From Temnothorax longispinosus (taxonomy: Eukaryota > Arthropoda > Insecta > Hymenoptera > Formicidae), in contig NC_092358.1 in the NCBI RefSeq assembly GCF_030848805.1, positions 26,827,720-26,891,719 on the forward strand: 64,000 bases of DNA, in the 5' to 3' direction. A program made the translations under genes and the position numbers. Position 1 is the first letter of the stretch, and every line of letters begins with the position of its first letter. Of this stretch, positions 48,997 through 62,599 are shown piece after piece. The notes under the pieces were generated by a model. The model had not been told where the DNA came from and did not search any database. It worked only from the letters and a program-made list of their open reading frames with translations.

Positions 48997-51900
48997 ATAA
49001 TAACTATGATAGAATAAGACTAAAGAGTAAAAAGGAATAGTTGAGCTATGAGAGTCAAACACGATTATCTGTGAATGATCACTACGTAGAAAAATGTTAT
49101 TTCCACCGAAGTTGTGAATCGAGCTTATTAGGGCTGCCATAGGCGGAAGGTACGCGAAGATATTGAATTTAGCGACGATATTAAATTTATATCGGAGAGA
49201 CACATCGGATACGGCGAACGTGATGCATCTCGCGTCACTACACACATGTCGTTCCTCGAGGTGTCGTGTACGACGTTGAACCTACGGTGTCAGCGCATTT
49301 CGCATTACTCGGAGCATGCAGGGTCACTCACGTGCGCTACGTCTTGCGAAGTAACATCCTTACCGCACAATCCGTCGTTAGATGAACAAGCCACGACGCG
49401 ACGCGGAACAGTAATAGCTTTTCGAGATCATAACACCGTCGCGCGCTCGTACTTGCCCTTATTTAATTTTCCTTCTACTCGCCGACGATCATACGCCAGA
49501 TAAACAAACGGGTAATCCCGACGTGATCGATATGGGAAACGATGCGGCATATTAGCGGCGTAACGGATCTAAATTGCTTCTTGGTGTCTCGGTTTCGAAG
49601 CACTGTAACGCTAAAACACGATTTACGCCAGCATTTGTATTCATAATGTCGCAATCCGTAATTGGGCTGTATATTTCAACCGCGGGAAGGTACTCCGGAC
49701 TGTGGAAAAGTGGAGTAAAAATAAAGTATGTGACGGCTATAAAATTATTATCGTTTAGCGCTCGTGATGGTGTACAGCGGTGTTTCAAACTTGCGACCAG
49801 GGTATTTCACCTTTCTCTTTTTATTTCGAGGGAACAAAACGCATTAACATTTAGAGCGCCCGCGAAAGGTCTCGTATAGAAAGTTTTTTCCCCCGAACAA
49901 AAACACCGAAGAAAACTTTCCATTACAGATAGGCAAACTTCGTCCATGACGGAGTTTTCTTATCGAGCAACATCGAGGTTGTCGAATAAACGTTAGAGCG
50001 AATGAATCTTCCTCGTGTACGTATCTCGACATTTTCATTCGATCTCGACGCTCGCGATGTTAGTTCGGAATACACATTTGTCGAGGCATACATCAACCTA
50101 TTCATCCATCATGCTTGCTTTACCATCACGTTTTATCAATAGAGGGGAACGTGTGGTTGCGTGTGTTCTAACAAAACATCGCGATGCTCGACATAACGTC
50201 AAATGCAGGGAAAGAAAGCTTCTTGAAACACGGCAATATTAGGATGAGTAAAAAAAAAATAACCCATAACCGTATTAATGTTAATTATCTCCCAGTGGAA
50301 TGTCGAGTAATATAGAGAGATGGAAGTGACTTTAAATTTCGAGAACGTCATTTAACATCATTATTCAAAGCTCTCGCGATTATCATTGAATTATTATTAA
50401 TTAATTAAATAAGCTCCGAAATGTCAAGAGTTGACCATCGTTTCTCCATCTAGTTTAATTTGCCAATTTACCAATTTGCAAGTAAGCTCTGCGCGAGTAA
50501 GCTTCGCTATACCGTCGCGACCTTTTAATACCAATAACCACGCAGTGGAAAACTCAATAAAGGTTGAATAACAATTTTTGTGTAAACGTCAAAAAAAGAG
50601 TTTTTTTTAATTTGAAAGTGTACATTTTGACGAACAATGTATATCACGGCCGGCTCTCACGACGGATTGCCCCGTCAAAAATAGAATATTTATTAAAGTA
50701 AATCGCGCGTAGCGTGGTCTTTGATCTCCATTCGAACGACTTCCGATCTGGTTGCTCACGGCATCCCCAAAGCTGGGGGTCCAAACTTTGTGAATAAAAG
50801 CGCCGATATAAAAGCGCGCACCGTTTATACCGCGTACACCCATTGCATATGGTAGCGGAAGGATCCGCGAGGCGGAAAATTCGCTTATTCGATACCGCTG
50901 GAACGAACGCGAACGCCTTTAATAAAGTTTCGCGAATTACTTTGCGCCAACCGACGTCAAATCCGATTTGCACGTCCGCGTGGATTCGACAAACTTGTCG
51001 TCTGACGACGGGAACGAGAGCAGCCGCTCTGCCGAATTCAATTACACGACGCATTGTGCGTTAAACAGCGCGTTTCGAATGAGCTCGGGGGGAGCTCGCG
51101 CGGGAAAGAGAGATGCGCTATTTTCCGAAATTATACGCAGAAGAATTTCCTTGCATCTCCTTGCATTATCGTTTCAGGCAACTTCGTCATTAAAGCTGTA
51201 AATTGAGATCTACAAATGATACGTGATACCTATAATGGATCTTTATTGCATATTCTGCAAGGCTCGATCAATCTCGTATTTTGCGTGTTGTGCAACATGT
51301 TTATGAATTTTATATATATATTCAGGATATGTCTATATACATTAAAATACAAAAGTAATATACGTATTAAGTAACATAATTATATGATCGCAAAACTTTA
51401 TGCGATTATATAATTCGTGTCAGATTTCAGAACAGAATGCTATTTATATTTTTACACACCGTACATTTTCATATGTATGTGTGTGCACTTAAAATATTTG
51501 ATATATGCACATGTGCGTATAACTGATTTTTTAAAATGTTTTTGCATTCCACGGCATACAGTTATAAATAAAACTTTATCCCAAATTCTAACAGAAATTG
51601 TTTTCAACTTTAGAAGAGATATTAAATTTTAGATCAAAGAATGTGGATACCTAGAATTCTGTTTTAATGTCTAAAATAAAAAATTCTTTTTTCTAATACA
51701 TATACATATGTTGTGGTAGGAAAAAAAGGGTCATTTGAAGAGTGCAGTTTAGATAAATATTTATAACAATTATATCAAGAACATTGAGAGAGAAACAATA
51801 AACATCAGGTTCATTTTGGATCCCCTTCAATATCATAGCTCAGATAATATATAGGTACATTACGAATTACAATGAATATAATATTACAATGAGAGAATTA

Positions 51901-53601
51901 CGCATTATGCAAATAAAATGAATATGCTACATGCGTCATCCTGGCTTTTGATAATTGTTCCGTGATAACGCGATGTCGAGATTCTACGAGCGAGAGGGCT
52001 TTCTTTGATATCCTGGTCCTTATAATCAGACATGGAAAACATCCAAGGAACGTTCTAATTTTCAGGTATCGTTTGTACGCTTTCAGGCACCTTTTGAGGT
52101 CGTTTCGTATTGTTGGAAGCGATATTTTACGAATATAGCGCACAAACGGGAGACGCGGATCGGGAGACTATGCTCTCTCGTCCTTTATGGAACTTACGCG
52201 ACCGTAAACATCGAAATCTGTGAGACCGAAGTTAGGAAGGAGCGTTTATAACTTGCAAACAAGAGCGCGCACCCCGTTCGGGGTGCCTTCCCTCAATTAC
52301 AATGCGCCCGTACTCCGAGGCGGAGTCGAGTCACCGAGTTGTAGTTGCGCTGCAAACAAACGTTTGAAAGTCCATTCGTCAGATGAGATTTTTCAAAGCG
52401 TCCCGTTACGCGTTCTTTCTCTCTCTTTTTTTTCTTTTAGTATTTCGACTATTTTGAAATCGACAAAATTCGTCGACAAAAACGTATATCGCAGCGATAA
52501 TCTACCTCTACCATTTCACCGAACTCCACGGGATTGCGAATAAAACGCGTTTCATAAATTATACTTCCGTAATGTTAATAAGTAAGAAATGTGTATCTCA
52601 TCAACGAGATTATAAGTAATTTAAATAACGAGAGTTGCAAATTAACTTTGAAATATGCACAATTCTTTGAGAATTTGTAATTATCATAATTAATTGCAAT
52701 ACTGGCTGCTCGGAAAATGTACTACGTCGAGAAAATTAAGTTTTCGTATACTGCACGATTTAATCTCTTCCGGTTAAACTGCGAATAAATCTTGTTGATA
52801 GAAATCTCGTACGACAAACGGATTCGCGTTTCGCGCGTAGTACATAACGTCGTGTAATAGCGATTTCATTCCTTGATAGTAGTCTATTCTGCATTTCGAT
52901 GTTAAGCGCAGCGTCGTAAAAGCAAACATGCAGGACAAATATACATTGAGTGTATGCCGGTTCTATATTTGTACCACTATATCTTTACACAAATATGGAC
53001 TGTAACGATTTCTTGATCAAGAGCTCCCGAGAGTTGACTTTTCTGCGGCGACTTATAGAGGCTTTAATTACGAGGTCATCTAAGATTACGAGAGATTAAG
53101 TCTTCCGGAAGGAATTAAAGCTTCAGAGTCGGGGGGATGGTTACTTCTCGTCCAAACTCAAACTCTAACTAGAAATATAAAGATATCAAATATTAGCTAT
53201 CAAGAATTAAAAGGGCCGACTTTAAATCCCCGCTAAATTTTTTAACACGCAACCAACCTCGTTTCCCAATTTATTGGAGAGTCCATAATTAAAGGGAGAG
53301 GGAAATAATCGACAATGTGCTCCAGTTATATTATTAATAAATATTTCCACGTATAACATGTAACACCGACGGCGCTTCTAGGTGAAACAATAATCGAACT
53401 ATTGGACATTCCACTAACGTGACACGTGCGGCAAAGTCGTGATTTTCTAAATACATTATAGTGCCGTTTGGTGCAACAACCATGCAACTCGCGCAATTAA
53501 AATCTATGCAGGGTGAAACTGCACAGAAACTCTCGCCTTTCAATTATCTATAGAACAATATGTATAGAATTACATAACTTTACCGATGATATTCACAACG
53601 T

Positions 53602-53627
53602 AAAAAAAAAAAAAAAAAAAAAAAAAA
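53602..53627. repeat. Poly-A tract, 26 A
   Basis: Homopolymer of 26 A with no coding sequence resembling a retrocopy upstream. Confidence 0.9.
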
Positions 53628-54036
53628 TTAAAGCGATCAACGCTAACTCAAAAATAATGTAAAGTAAATGAATAATCACGCTCGCGTGTATCAAATACTG
53701 TAAATAATAAAATATCAATAAACGAGCAACAGTACTCTTTAGAAATTTAACTTCGCGTATCAATTTAAATACAAAGTGTCAAAAATAATAAAATAATCGA
53801 CGTGACGATGAAGACGAGAACAAGAACGAACCGAAACAGAAATGAGAATCAAGCAGTCGCGCTCCATCAAAAACTTATTCGCCTACTAAAAGATATCAAT
53901 ATTCTCGACAGAATACCAATACGTCCCCACCAGCATCGAGCGACTTTCAGCTTCGGCCGTGTCGGACACGATTACAACACCAAAAACATTTCCCGCGTCT
54001 ACAGGTATATCGAGCTCGACCGAGTTCTGCGTGTGA

Positions 54037-54480
54037 TTGTTTCAGCCGCGAAATACGCGATCCTGGTCACCACCTGCTGGGGCACACCCGCGGGGCACAG
54101 AGACCTTTCGCGATCGCGCGGCCCGCCGCGCGGAAGCTGCGCGCCCCGCGCGTTTACTCCGGAGCGAGATAGAGATGAGGATCCGGACGTGCCGCGTTCG
54201 CGGTCGCGGTCGGCGCACGAGTGCGCCGCGAGGACGAGCGTTGTTCCTCCACGGCCGCCGCCGCCGCGCCGCGCCGCGCCGGTTTCGACGACGGTGCTGG
54301 GATCGCGCAACGGCCGCCGCGCGTCTGCGCCCGAGCGCCGGGAAGCCGCGTGCCATGTGCTGCACGAGGACCGATATGGATGGGGGGGAGGGGAGGGGGT
54401 GGCGAAGGGCGAGGGATGACGAAACGAGGAGCAAACACGAAGGGTGTCTCGGCACTCCGTCACACTCCGTATAATCCACT
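54037..54480. promoter_or_regulatory. CpG-rich island, possible promoter or non-coding first exon
   Basis: About 440 bp very rich in GC and CpG (runs such as GCCGCCGCCGCGCCGCGCCG) between AT-rich flanks. Long frames are open on both strands at once, the expected effect of GC-rich DNA lacking stops, so coding is not supported. It could be an alternative upstream promoter of STK32 or of an unseen transcript. Confidence 0.35.
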
Positions 54481-57400
54481 ATATCTCGACGGTACGGAAG
54501 ATCGTATACGATGTGAGACGAATGAGAAAGCGGGATGTAAGACGCTGCAGGATAACTGGCACTTTCGCGCCGGTTTCCAGAAGAGAACGGTGCCGCGAGG
54601 ACGCGAGAGGACGTGAAATAAGATGTAAAGCGCGATAAGTATTCAGAGAACGATCGATCCTTCGCGCGATCTCTGCGATCCGCGAGGAATCGAAAGAGCC
54701 CAGACAGCGCTATATGTCCCGATTTTGGATAATACGCGTGCTGCTGCCTGGGATGGTACGCGAAGACACGTGGCGTAAGAAAAACGAGAGAGAGATGGAA
54801 TAATTTAAATATTCAGAACAGCTAGGGCGCTTTGCATAATTCGCACGACTGCTTTACGACGCTCGAAAGATGGATTACAAAAATATGACGACGTATAAGG
54901 GAAAAAGGGAGGGAGACGGTGGCGAGCGAGAATATTCGGAATATTCGGGATGTAACTGGCCCTTTGTGTACGCTTTTGATACACGCTCGAAAGTCGAGTG
55001 GCGATACGTGAAAAATAAGACGGCAAAGGAGCGAGGAACAAGATGTAAATATTCAGAATATATGTACGGCGCACACACTCTACGTAATTTATTTACCTTG
55101 CGCGAGAACCGATGCCGGAGTACGGTGTAGGAATATTATACGAGGGTGTGGAGCGCGCGAGGGATAAGAGATATAAAGATAAACACTCCCGGACCCTTTT
55201 AGCCGACACATATCTAAATGGGCTTCCCCCTCCCCCCCGCCGGTGCAAGCCAGGGGCTACCAGAAATCTTACTACGTAAATTCTATCTACTTTCAGCGTG
55301 CGCCCGTGTCCGTAACGTTGCTCCGTGCCCGTGCCCTCCGGACTCGGGAGACGCAGCTGTACTCGTCGCGAAGAGGGTGATGGACGGGCCGGGCTGTTTT
55401 CTCAATGTCACACGAATTCGTGCCATCTGCCACTGGCGAGTGCGCGCTCGCGACGTGAAACAATGTCGGGTATGAAGATATAATCGATGTTTTTCACCGA
55501 TTATGCTGCTCTCCGGAGTCTGAATTATTAAAGTTATTAATATTAATTCTATGTGATTACGACCGTTATGTCCAACGCGAATAAATGATAACGTCGCGAA
55601 TGAACCGAGCCAAATTCTATAGCTCGGTCGTCGAATCGTTATTGTGGAGTCGCTAATGTCATTTGATCACCCGCATCAGGCTGAATAAACTTTGATTATC
55701 TGGTTTTACAATCGCGCGAACGTTGTCATCGCCGCTTAATGCGCGCGAATCAATGCCGATGAAACGCTAATCTCTACGAAACTATCTCGTGTTCTAAATT
55801 TTATGCGGCACATTTACATTCCGAGTTACAACTGCATAATTTTGCGCAGCGAGACGTTTCACGGGGTATAAAATCTGTCAGTAAGCCAAGAAGAGGAAGA
55901 ATATAAAAGTGTCGTCGTTTTTCTTAGCATCGCGTTGCGTAACAAGTGCGTTGTCGCGGGTCTTTCAGCTTTATAACTTTAATTTTTCTCGAACGGACAA
56001 ATTAAGTTGAATAAAAATTTCATTTTCCGAGATCGGCATTAAAAAGAAGATGTTGTAAAAGTAAACAAAACATATACTGTAAAATTAGATAAAGAAGAAA
56101 TAAGAAGATACGAAAAATTGTCGACAAGCGTTCGAAGAGATATTTTGTAATTACGGCAGGCCACTGAAATGTATTTTAATTCCAAATTTTTTGTTCGTAC
56201 AATATTCACCGTCTCTGGGCAATAACAATTTCATTTTTCCATTTCCGAGATTGATATTAAAAAAAAGATATTGTAAAATTAAATGAAATATATTGTAAAA
56301 TTAGGTAAAAAATAAATAAAAAGATATATACGAAAAATCGTCGATAACCGTTTGAAGAGATATTTTGTATTAAATCGTATCAGGCCACTGAAATGTATTT
56401 TAATTCTAAGCAGTTTTCTGTTCGTCCAATATTCACTGTCGTCGCGGGGCGTCCGTCGCTTCCTGTAATAAAATATAGCGCAGATTCCGCGAGACAGGTG
56501 CACGGTTATTTCGAGTGTTCTTTCTCAGGAGCGCTCGCGGATTTTCTCGGATTATTCCCGTGAAAAATCTGAGACTGTATACACGCTACGTTGCCGCGGA
56601 AAAGTCGTCCAGTTGTTATTACCGCTGACGGCGTCCCACTATTTTTTTTTCTGCCCCTCGTTACCGTATCCATTCGTTTTGTCTCACGTCTCACGCGCGC
56701 GCGCCCCGGAGTTTTCTTTCCATCTCTCGCGGAGAAAGACGATCTCGTTATTCCGCGCTGAGCTCCTAAATAAAAAATGCCCCGCCTTCCTGCCGTCGCC
56801 CGCGCGCCGCGCCGGCCTCTTGAATTATGAGCGTGATCCGTAAGCGTCCACCTTGCGGATGGCCGCCCTCGTGAAAATTCGATACGCCGAATGCAAGCAT
56901 TGCAAGCACGTCGCCCAAGGTCGTCGTATTTTGAAATTTATCACCGCAACGGGGAAAATGTCACGTGAATGAGACACAGAGGAGGGCCTCGGGATTTATC
57001 GCGGCGTACATACGCAGAAAGAAAAGAAGTGTTGAATCAAAACTTATATTCAAATTAACGCGTTCATTGTTTCGTAGGATACGCAATAATCTATGATCTT
57101 TTTATAAGAATTTGGTTTAATCTATTTTTGATCATCTTTTTCTTAGTTGAATTATAATCTATTTGACAATCTTTTTCTTGCTTGAACTGTATAAAATAAC
57201 TTCAAGCAAGTTTTATTCGTTTGACATAATATAATCTCATTTCAAGAGATGTTAAAAAATATTATTAAATAAAGAATATTCTTTTCTTCTGTGTAATTTC
57301 AAACCTTCCACACGTATAAAAGGTTTCCGTGGCCGAGAGACGTTTGCACTTAACAGGCGCAAATGTAAACGTACATTACTCATGACCTTTATAAATATAA

Positions 57401-58899
57401 TAGACGTGTCGTTATATTTTCATGTATATAATCGCAAGACGAAATCGAGATCTGGAAGTCGCCGAAGCTACATTTAGGTTTTCCTTGACAGATACACAGC
57501 GCGTGCATCACGGACGCGGCTGAAAACTTCACCTCTGGATTTCTCCCGGGTCTAAAATTTTTATTCACTCCGCATTGATCAAGAAATCGCGCACGCCACC
57601 GGCCGGCCGCCTTTGTCCACTTTAGCAACACGACATTTCCGCGATACAAAGGGCGCGACTTACGGGGGGATCAATAACACGCCGGCCGGCTGGCTGGCCG
57701 AGCCGCGCGAGATGTCCGGCTTTCGAGTTAACGGGGCTTTTTATGCCGTTTCGCGCTAATTTTAGCGCCGCCGTCCGAAACAAGCCGGCGTGCAGTCGTA
57801 TACTTTCTTTCGATAAGGCGAATCCGTCGGCGCGCGGCGTTTCGCTTTCCGAAACGCGCGGAATCGCGTTACCGTTTCGTCGACAATATTCGGAAATTGA
57901 ATATTTTATCAAACGCAAAACTCGTATGTCTTCGCGCGAGTTTGCCGCGCGCGTATTTTGAGTTTCAAAGTTTATTCTGCGAAAGATTCCCGGGAACGGC
58001 GTCGGTACTTGTTTCAAGATACGGTTTCGCGAAGCACGAAAACTCGAATGATACCAGCGGCAAGAGCTAGAAATTAAATCATAACATAAAATTATTATGT
58101 GTAAACGGGGAAGCGCGCTGTTATAGCTTCCAGAGAATTGTCCGTTTTAAACTACGGGACGATGGAACGCGCGCATCTCTGCATGCGGTACCGGGTGCAT
58201 TAGCGGAAAATGAATTATTTCGTATTCCACTCTGTATATCTATTCTATTCCATTCGTGTTCCGCTCTGCCTGATGCAATTTCCGATCACGTGATCTTTTC
58301 ATTTGAATATATGTAATGTAAAAAAAGAATAAATGAAAAAAGAATACAGATTTGTAATATACATATTCCCTTTATAAAATCTCTCTTGAAAAAGTAATGC
58401 AAAATGAAAGTCATAACACCATACACTTATTTCTTTGTAATGTTACGATTCTCTTACGTTTGTCATAAGCATAACAGCATGACTTTGACATTTGCGATGC
58501 AAGATTTCGAGATAACTAATGGAAAAGTTTAATTAAAATCGGAGAGAGAGATACGTGCTCGCAATATTTCTCTTCCACCTCCATTCGTTCTCCGTGAACA
58601 AACATTCCCGATTAAAAACCGTGTCATTTTGCGGATAAAAAAAAAGTAGCCTCGGCGAAACTCGCGGGCGATTCCGTGAGGCCCCTACTCGAGTTCCCCA
58701 TAAACACCGCGACTACGCTCAGCCCTGGAACCGATCGGTGCCGCTCACCTGGGCGAGATGAGAGTCACTGGCTACTACCTGGCTAGGAGAGCGGAGAGTG
58801 TCCTCGTGAAAGCGAGAGAGAGAGAAAGACAGACGCGGCCTCGTCGGCTTGAAGGGGATAGCCGAGGACGGAGGTAGGCGGTGTTTTAAAGAAGGACAC
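54481..58899. other. Intergenic region, no recognisable gene
   Basis: Mixed composition. Near 54.6-55.1 kb the motif AAATATTCAGAA or ATATTCGGAATATTCGG recurs several times. A two-copy duplication lies at 56012-56447. Nothing resembling a protein was found. Confidence 0.45.
56012..56447. repeat. Two tandem copies of a roughly 218-bp unit
   Basis: Both copies contain CCGAGAT then GATATTAAAAA or GGCATTAAAAA, TGTAAAATTAG, ATACGAAAAAT(C/T)GTCGA, GAAGAGATATTTTGTA, and CAGGCCACTGAAATGTATTT, in the same order and orientation. Offset between copies is about 218 bp. Confidence 0.8.
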
Positions 58900-59850
58900 C
58901 CGATATAGGAGGCATTGTACTCGGCGAACGAACCGAGAGCGTCAGGCGCTTGGGTCCCAGGTGCTGGAGGGCAGTCCGGCAGTCGAGGCGGTCTACTCGC
59001 CACGAGCCCAGGGCACAGCGGTAGTAGTAGTAGTAACGTTGCCTGCGCTTCCTCTTCGGCGGTCGGCCGAAGATTCAGGTGCCGTCCCCGCGAACGGCGG
59101 TGAACGGATCGCATCCGAGTGCGAGCCGCGTATAACAACGTGAACTCGTCTCTCTATCCGCTTCGGGTAACCGCGGTGGTCTCCACGCGAGAAGAAGAGA
59201 GAAAGAGAGCTTCGCGTGGGAGGCGAGAGGAGAAGGCCAGCGGGAGACGGGCGAGGGAAGAGAGAGAGAGGGAGAAAGAGAGAAAGAACTTCCTCCCGGT
59301 GGGTACTCTCGCGTGTCATCATCCGCGCAGTGTCATAAACACCGTGGCAGTGCGCGACTCCGTCGTCAGTGGGTCGAGTCATCGCGGAGCGCGGATCCGC
59401 TCCGTTCCGTTCCGTTCCACGGGGACACCGCGGGGAACGGCAGGCGAGTCCGCGCCAGCAGGACAAGCGCCGCCGAGAGGGAAACCTGTTTGCGTGGACG
59501 ATGCTCCTCCGATCCTGACTGACGCGGAGAGGATTCGGCCGCCGCGGGTTCAGGTACGCGGAAAGAGCCGCCCGCGTGGATGCTCCTCGCGTTCGGGCAC
59601 GTTCCGAGACAGACAACAAAAGAGAGGGAAACGTGTCTGCGCAAAGCGTCGCGAAATATCATGCGTGCGATAATGAAAGGACACGGGGAGGTCCGTCGCC
59701 TCCGGTGTTCCGACAGCAGCGGCGGAGGTATAAAAGGAAACGGAGCCGACGACGTCTCTCTCTCGTCGCGGTTGGTCAAAGTTAAAGATTTCCCAGCGCG
59801 CGCTCTTTTTCCCTCGAGCTGATGGATATCCCGTGTTCCGTGCCATGCAG
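58900..59850. promoter_or_regulatory. GC-rich, GAGA-rich island, likely promoter or 5' UTR
   Basis: Dense GAGAG motifs (for example GAGAGAGAGAGGGAGAAAGAG near 59260), a (GTA)n run at 59021-59036, and (TCCGT) repeats near 59400. A good splice donor (TTCAG|GTACGC) lies at about 59551 on the plus strand. Composition fits an insect promoter with GAGA-factor sites; the gene it would serve is not visible in the window. Confidence 0.3.
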
Positions 59851-62151
59851 CGGTAGGACGACGTGAAACGGACTCGCGCCTGTGTTAGTGCGCGTGCGGT
59901 GTGCGTGTGCTGGTTCACGCGACTCCACGTATATAAGAGTTAGTGAGGCGTGATCTCCGTACCCTACGCGGTTCAAAAATCCTATTTCTAACACTGCCCC
60001 CCGGGACAGAACGGCTCGTTTTCGATATAAGGGGAAATTTTGATCAGGGAGAGAGGCGAAGTCAATTCGAATCATCGCGTGTGGCCCCCCCCTCCACCCC
60101 CTAAAGAGAGACGTACATTTTCGATAAATATACGAGGTAATGAAGATGAATCACACCGCGCGTCGTTAGCAATTTGGCGAGATAAGTTATCGCGACACGG
60201 TCGTATAATTTCGGGAAGAGTCGAGACGAGATGAGAAACGTAACACGTCGCGTTGAAGTCTGTTGTAAACATCGCTCTGTATTCTGTAGCGCTATTAGCA
60301 ATTCTGTACTATATATATAGAGCGGAGCTGTCGCACTTTCTCTTACGATTCGCAGATAGAGTAGAAATTAAAAGACTTGGCGATTATTTTCAAGTATTAT
60401 TTTAAAGGGTCATTATCTTGTCGAAGCGAGAAGTGATTGGAAATTGAATTGTTTTGATGAAAAAAACCTTAAACCTACGCAAATAAATCATAACAAAACA
60501 AATTAATATATAATATGTAACATAAACAGATGCCAAAGTTTCATTTGGCATTTCAATTAATTTATTAATTCATAGGATTAATTTCAAAGCGAGCTTTATA
60601 CATAAAAAATGTACATTGACTTACCATAAATTGCTTAATATAAAACACATTAAACGTTTCACGGAAAGAACTGTTTTGTTGAAGTATCTAAAAATTTAAC
60701 TAGATATAGATCTGAAAATAATTTTGTTAGACCAAAATAATTAGGATACTATAATAAGGATGAAATATGTAGGACACTCAAGATGATAATGATAATGCTG
60801 CAAATAGTTTTGTCATTCGAGCAACCATCTACATAATTATTTTGTATTTAGCTAAAGTATTTAGGTAGTTCAGCAAAGCTGTTCTTTCCGCGTTTTTGTC
60901 GAAAACGTAACTTTCTATAAATATTAAAAAATGTCGATCAATATTATATATATTAACTAAGTGAAAAAAATATGTAGAATTCACTTAATATGTATAAAAT
61001 AATATATTATTAATATATATAAACAGTTCAATTAATATAAAATCAATATATATATATAACAAGTGAAAAAGATATTCTTGTTTTATCTCCGCTCGTTAGG
61101 ATCTCTGCTTATCTTCAGAAAACTTGGCGAAAATTATCTTCGCCGCGTTCCGAATACACATCAGTACAGTTACATCAAACAACTGTATTAAATGAGAGTG
61201 ATGAAGATAGCGTGCTGGAAGCTAAATAAACCTATCAGTTTGTTAGCTTGATATTTTATCTACCGGCAAATCTGTCGGCTACGCCTGTAGCGAATTCGGT
61301 TGAATGCACTATATAGGTACGCACACACCGATGAGCTCTACAAAAGCCGCGTTGCGCACAAATTTACCTAAGTACTCGACTAGGTAGTATTTAGGTGAAC
61401 GTGGCCTACAAGCGTTTTGATCGCCGGAGCGCGCGGTCCGGCAGAGAAATTCTGCCAAACGACACTGACTTACACCGGTGTCACCGGTCGTTGTACTACC
61501 ACCATTGCGTCAGTCGGGACCACTGGACCACTCGTGTTCCATCACGCGTACGATTTTCAGTCAATTTTTGCGCACCAGTGCGCGCTATTGCCTCGAATCG
61601 AGTCCGTCACGCGAGAGGAGTGGAGGCGAGCTCGCGTTCGCCCAATTTTTTTCCGACCCAACAACGCGAGATCAATAACCATCATTCCCGAATATCACGA
61701 TTCCGAAGTACTTAATGGAAACTCGGATCGAAAATTCTAATGCCGACTCATACGTCAGGGTGGTAAGGAAAAGATCTCCGTTTTTCGTATAATACAGGAC
61801 GCTTGAAAAAAATGTTACACTTACATGGAAGCAACTTTTTTTGGACAAACGGAACTGATAACACAAGATATAGTAACGAACGTATTTTGTCTTCCAAAGA
61901 GTCTCCACTTGTTCCTTATCATTATCAATACGTTGTTAGAATTTTTTCCAAGTCGTCTCCAGAGCCCTAAAGCATAATTTTTTGGATTGTTACAATTACA
62001 TTTGCAATTTTCTATCGGAGATCTTGCACATTGCAATGATGGTAAACAAGTGAAGACTCTTTGAAAACAAAATACATTTGTCTTTATGATATTGTGATCT
62101 TTAAGTTAGGAATGGAAGGAGGTCAGAATATCCAAGCAAATTAACGCGGAC
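59851..62151. other. Intergenic region, no recognisable gene
   Basis: AT-rich after 60.3 kb, with no coding exon or clear repeat that I could support. Confidence 0.45.
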
Positions 62152-62298
62152 TTATGTCCATTTCTATCAACGCAGGTTAATTTTGATCTTGGTTTAACTT
62201 ACCTGTCATCTTTTCCTAGTTCTAAAAGTTAGAAAAAGATAGAAAGTAAGTTAAACCGAGATTAGAAGTTAATCTACATTGGTAGAAACGGGCATTAA
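62152..62298. mobile_element. Foldback MITE-like element, about 147 bp
   Basis: The left arm contains TTTCTATCAACGCAGGTTAA and GGTTTAACTTAC; the right arm read in reverse contains TTTCTACCAATGTAGATTAA and GGTTTAACTTAC. The two arms, about 70 nt each, pair along most of their length around a TTCTAAAAG loop. No ORF. Confidence 0.75.
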
Positions 62299-62515
62299 TG
62301 AGAGACCTATTTTAATGTTAACGATTCGGTGACAAGAATTAGACTAATTCATTGTCGTTAAAATAAACTTCGCCTATAGAGATACATTCATTATAATAAT
62401 ACGCTCGTCAAATTCGTTAGGTTCAAATCTAACACAATATCTCGTGTTATCAGTTCTGTTTCTAAAGAAAAGTTACTTCCATACAAGTGTTAACATTTCT
62501 TTTTGAAGCACCTGT

Positions 62516-62578
62516 ACTCGGGGGCAGCGAAGTTCCTCAAACTTAATTGAAGTTTCCTCAACTTCTCGCTGCCCGAGT
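62516..62578. repeat. 63-nt stem-loop
   Basis: ACTCGGGGGCAGCGAAGTT at the left pairs with AACTTCTCGCTGCCCGAGT at the right with small bulges; the inner AAACTT/AAGTTT pair closes on AATT. It lies at the left edge of a CpG-rich island. Confidence 0.65.
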
Positions 62579-62599
62579 ATTACGAAGAACTGGGATCCT

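Larger units (their letters stand above)
46963..54036. other. Upstream flank of STK32, no recognisable coding exon
   Basis: The first 600 bp are CpG-rich and likely hold the STK32 5' UTR and promoter (minus strand). The rest has two MITE-like elements (47773-47969, 48735-48864), microsatellites and AT-rich DNA. Open frames are short and unrecognisable. Confidence 0.5.

Noticed and set aside
53602..53627. Poly-A tract as a sign of a processed retrocopy
   Set aside because: No coding sequence resembling a known mRNA lies upstream on either strand, and no target duplication was seen.
53802..54616. Several 94-205 aa frames on both strands in the 54-kb GC island
   Set aside because: Most frames on both strands are open together, as expected from GC-rich DNA poor in stop codons; the sequences are low-complexity Arg/Ala/Pro and match nothing known.
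58993..59779. Frames of 137-208 aa on both strands
   Set aside because: Same GC-island effect; dominated by GAGA and simple repeats.
62418..62445. TTCAAATC loop with flanking stem resembling a tRNA T-arm
   Set aside because: No matching acceptor, D or anticodon arms could be found upstream.
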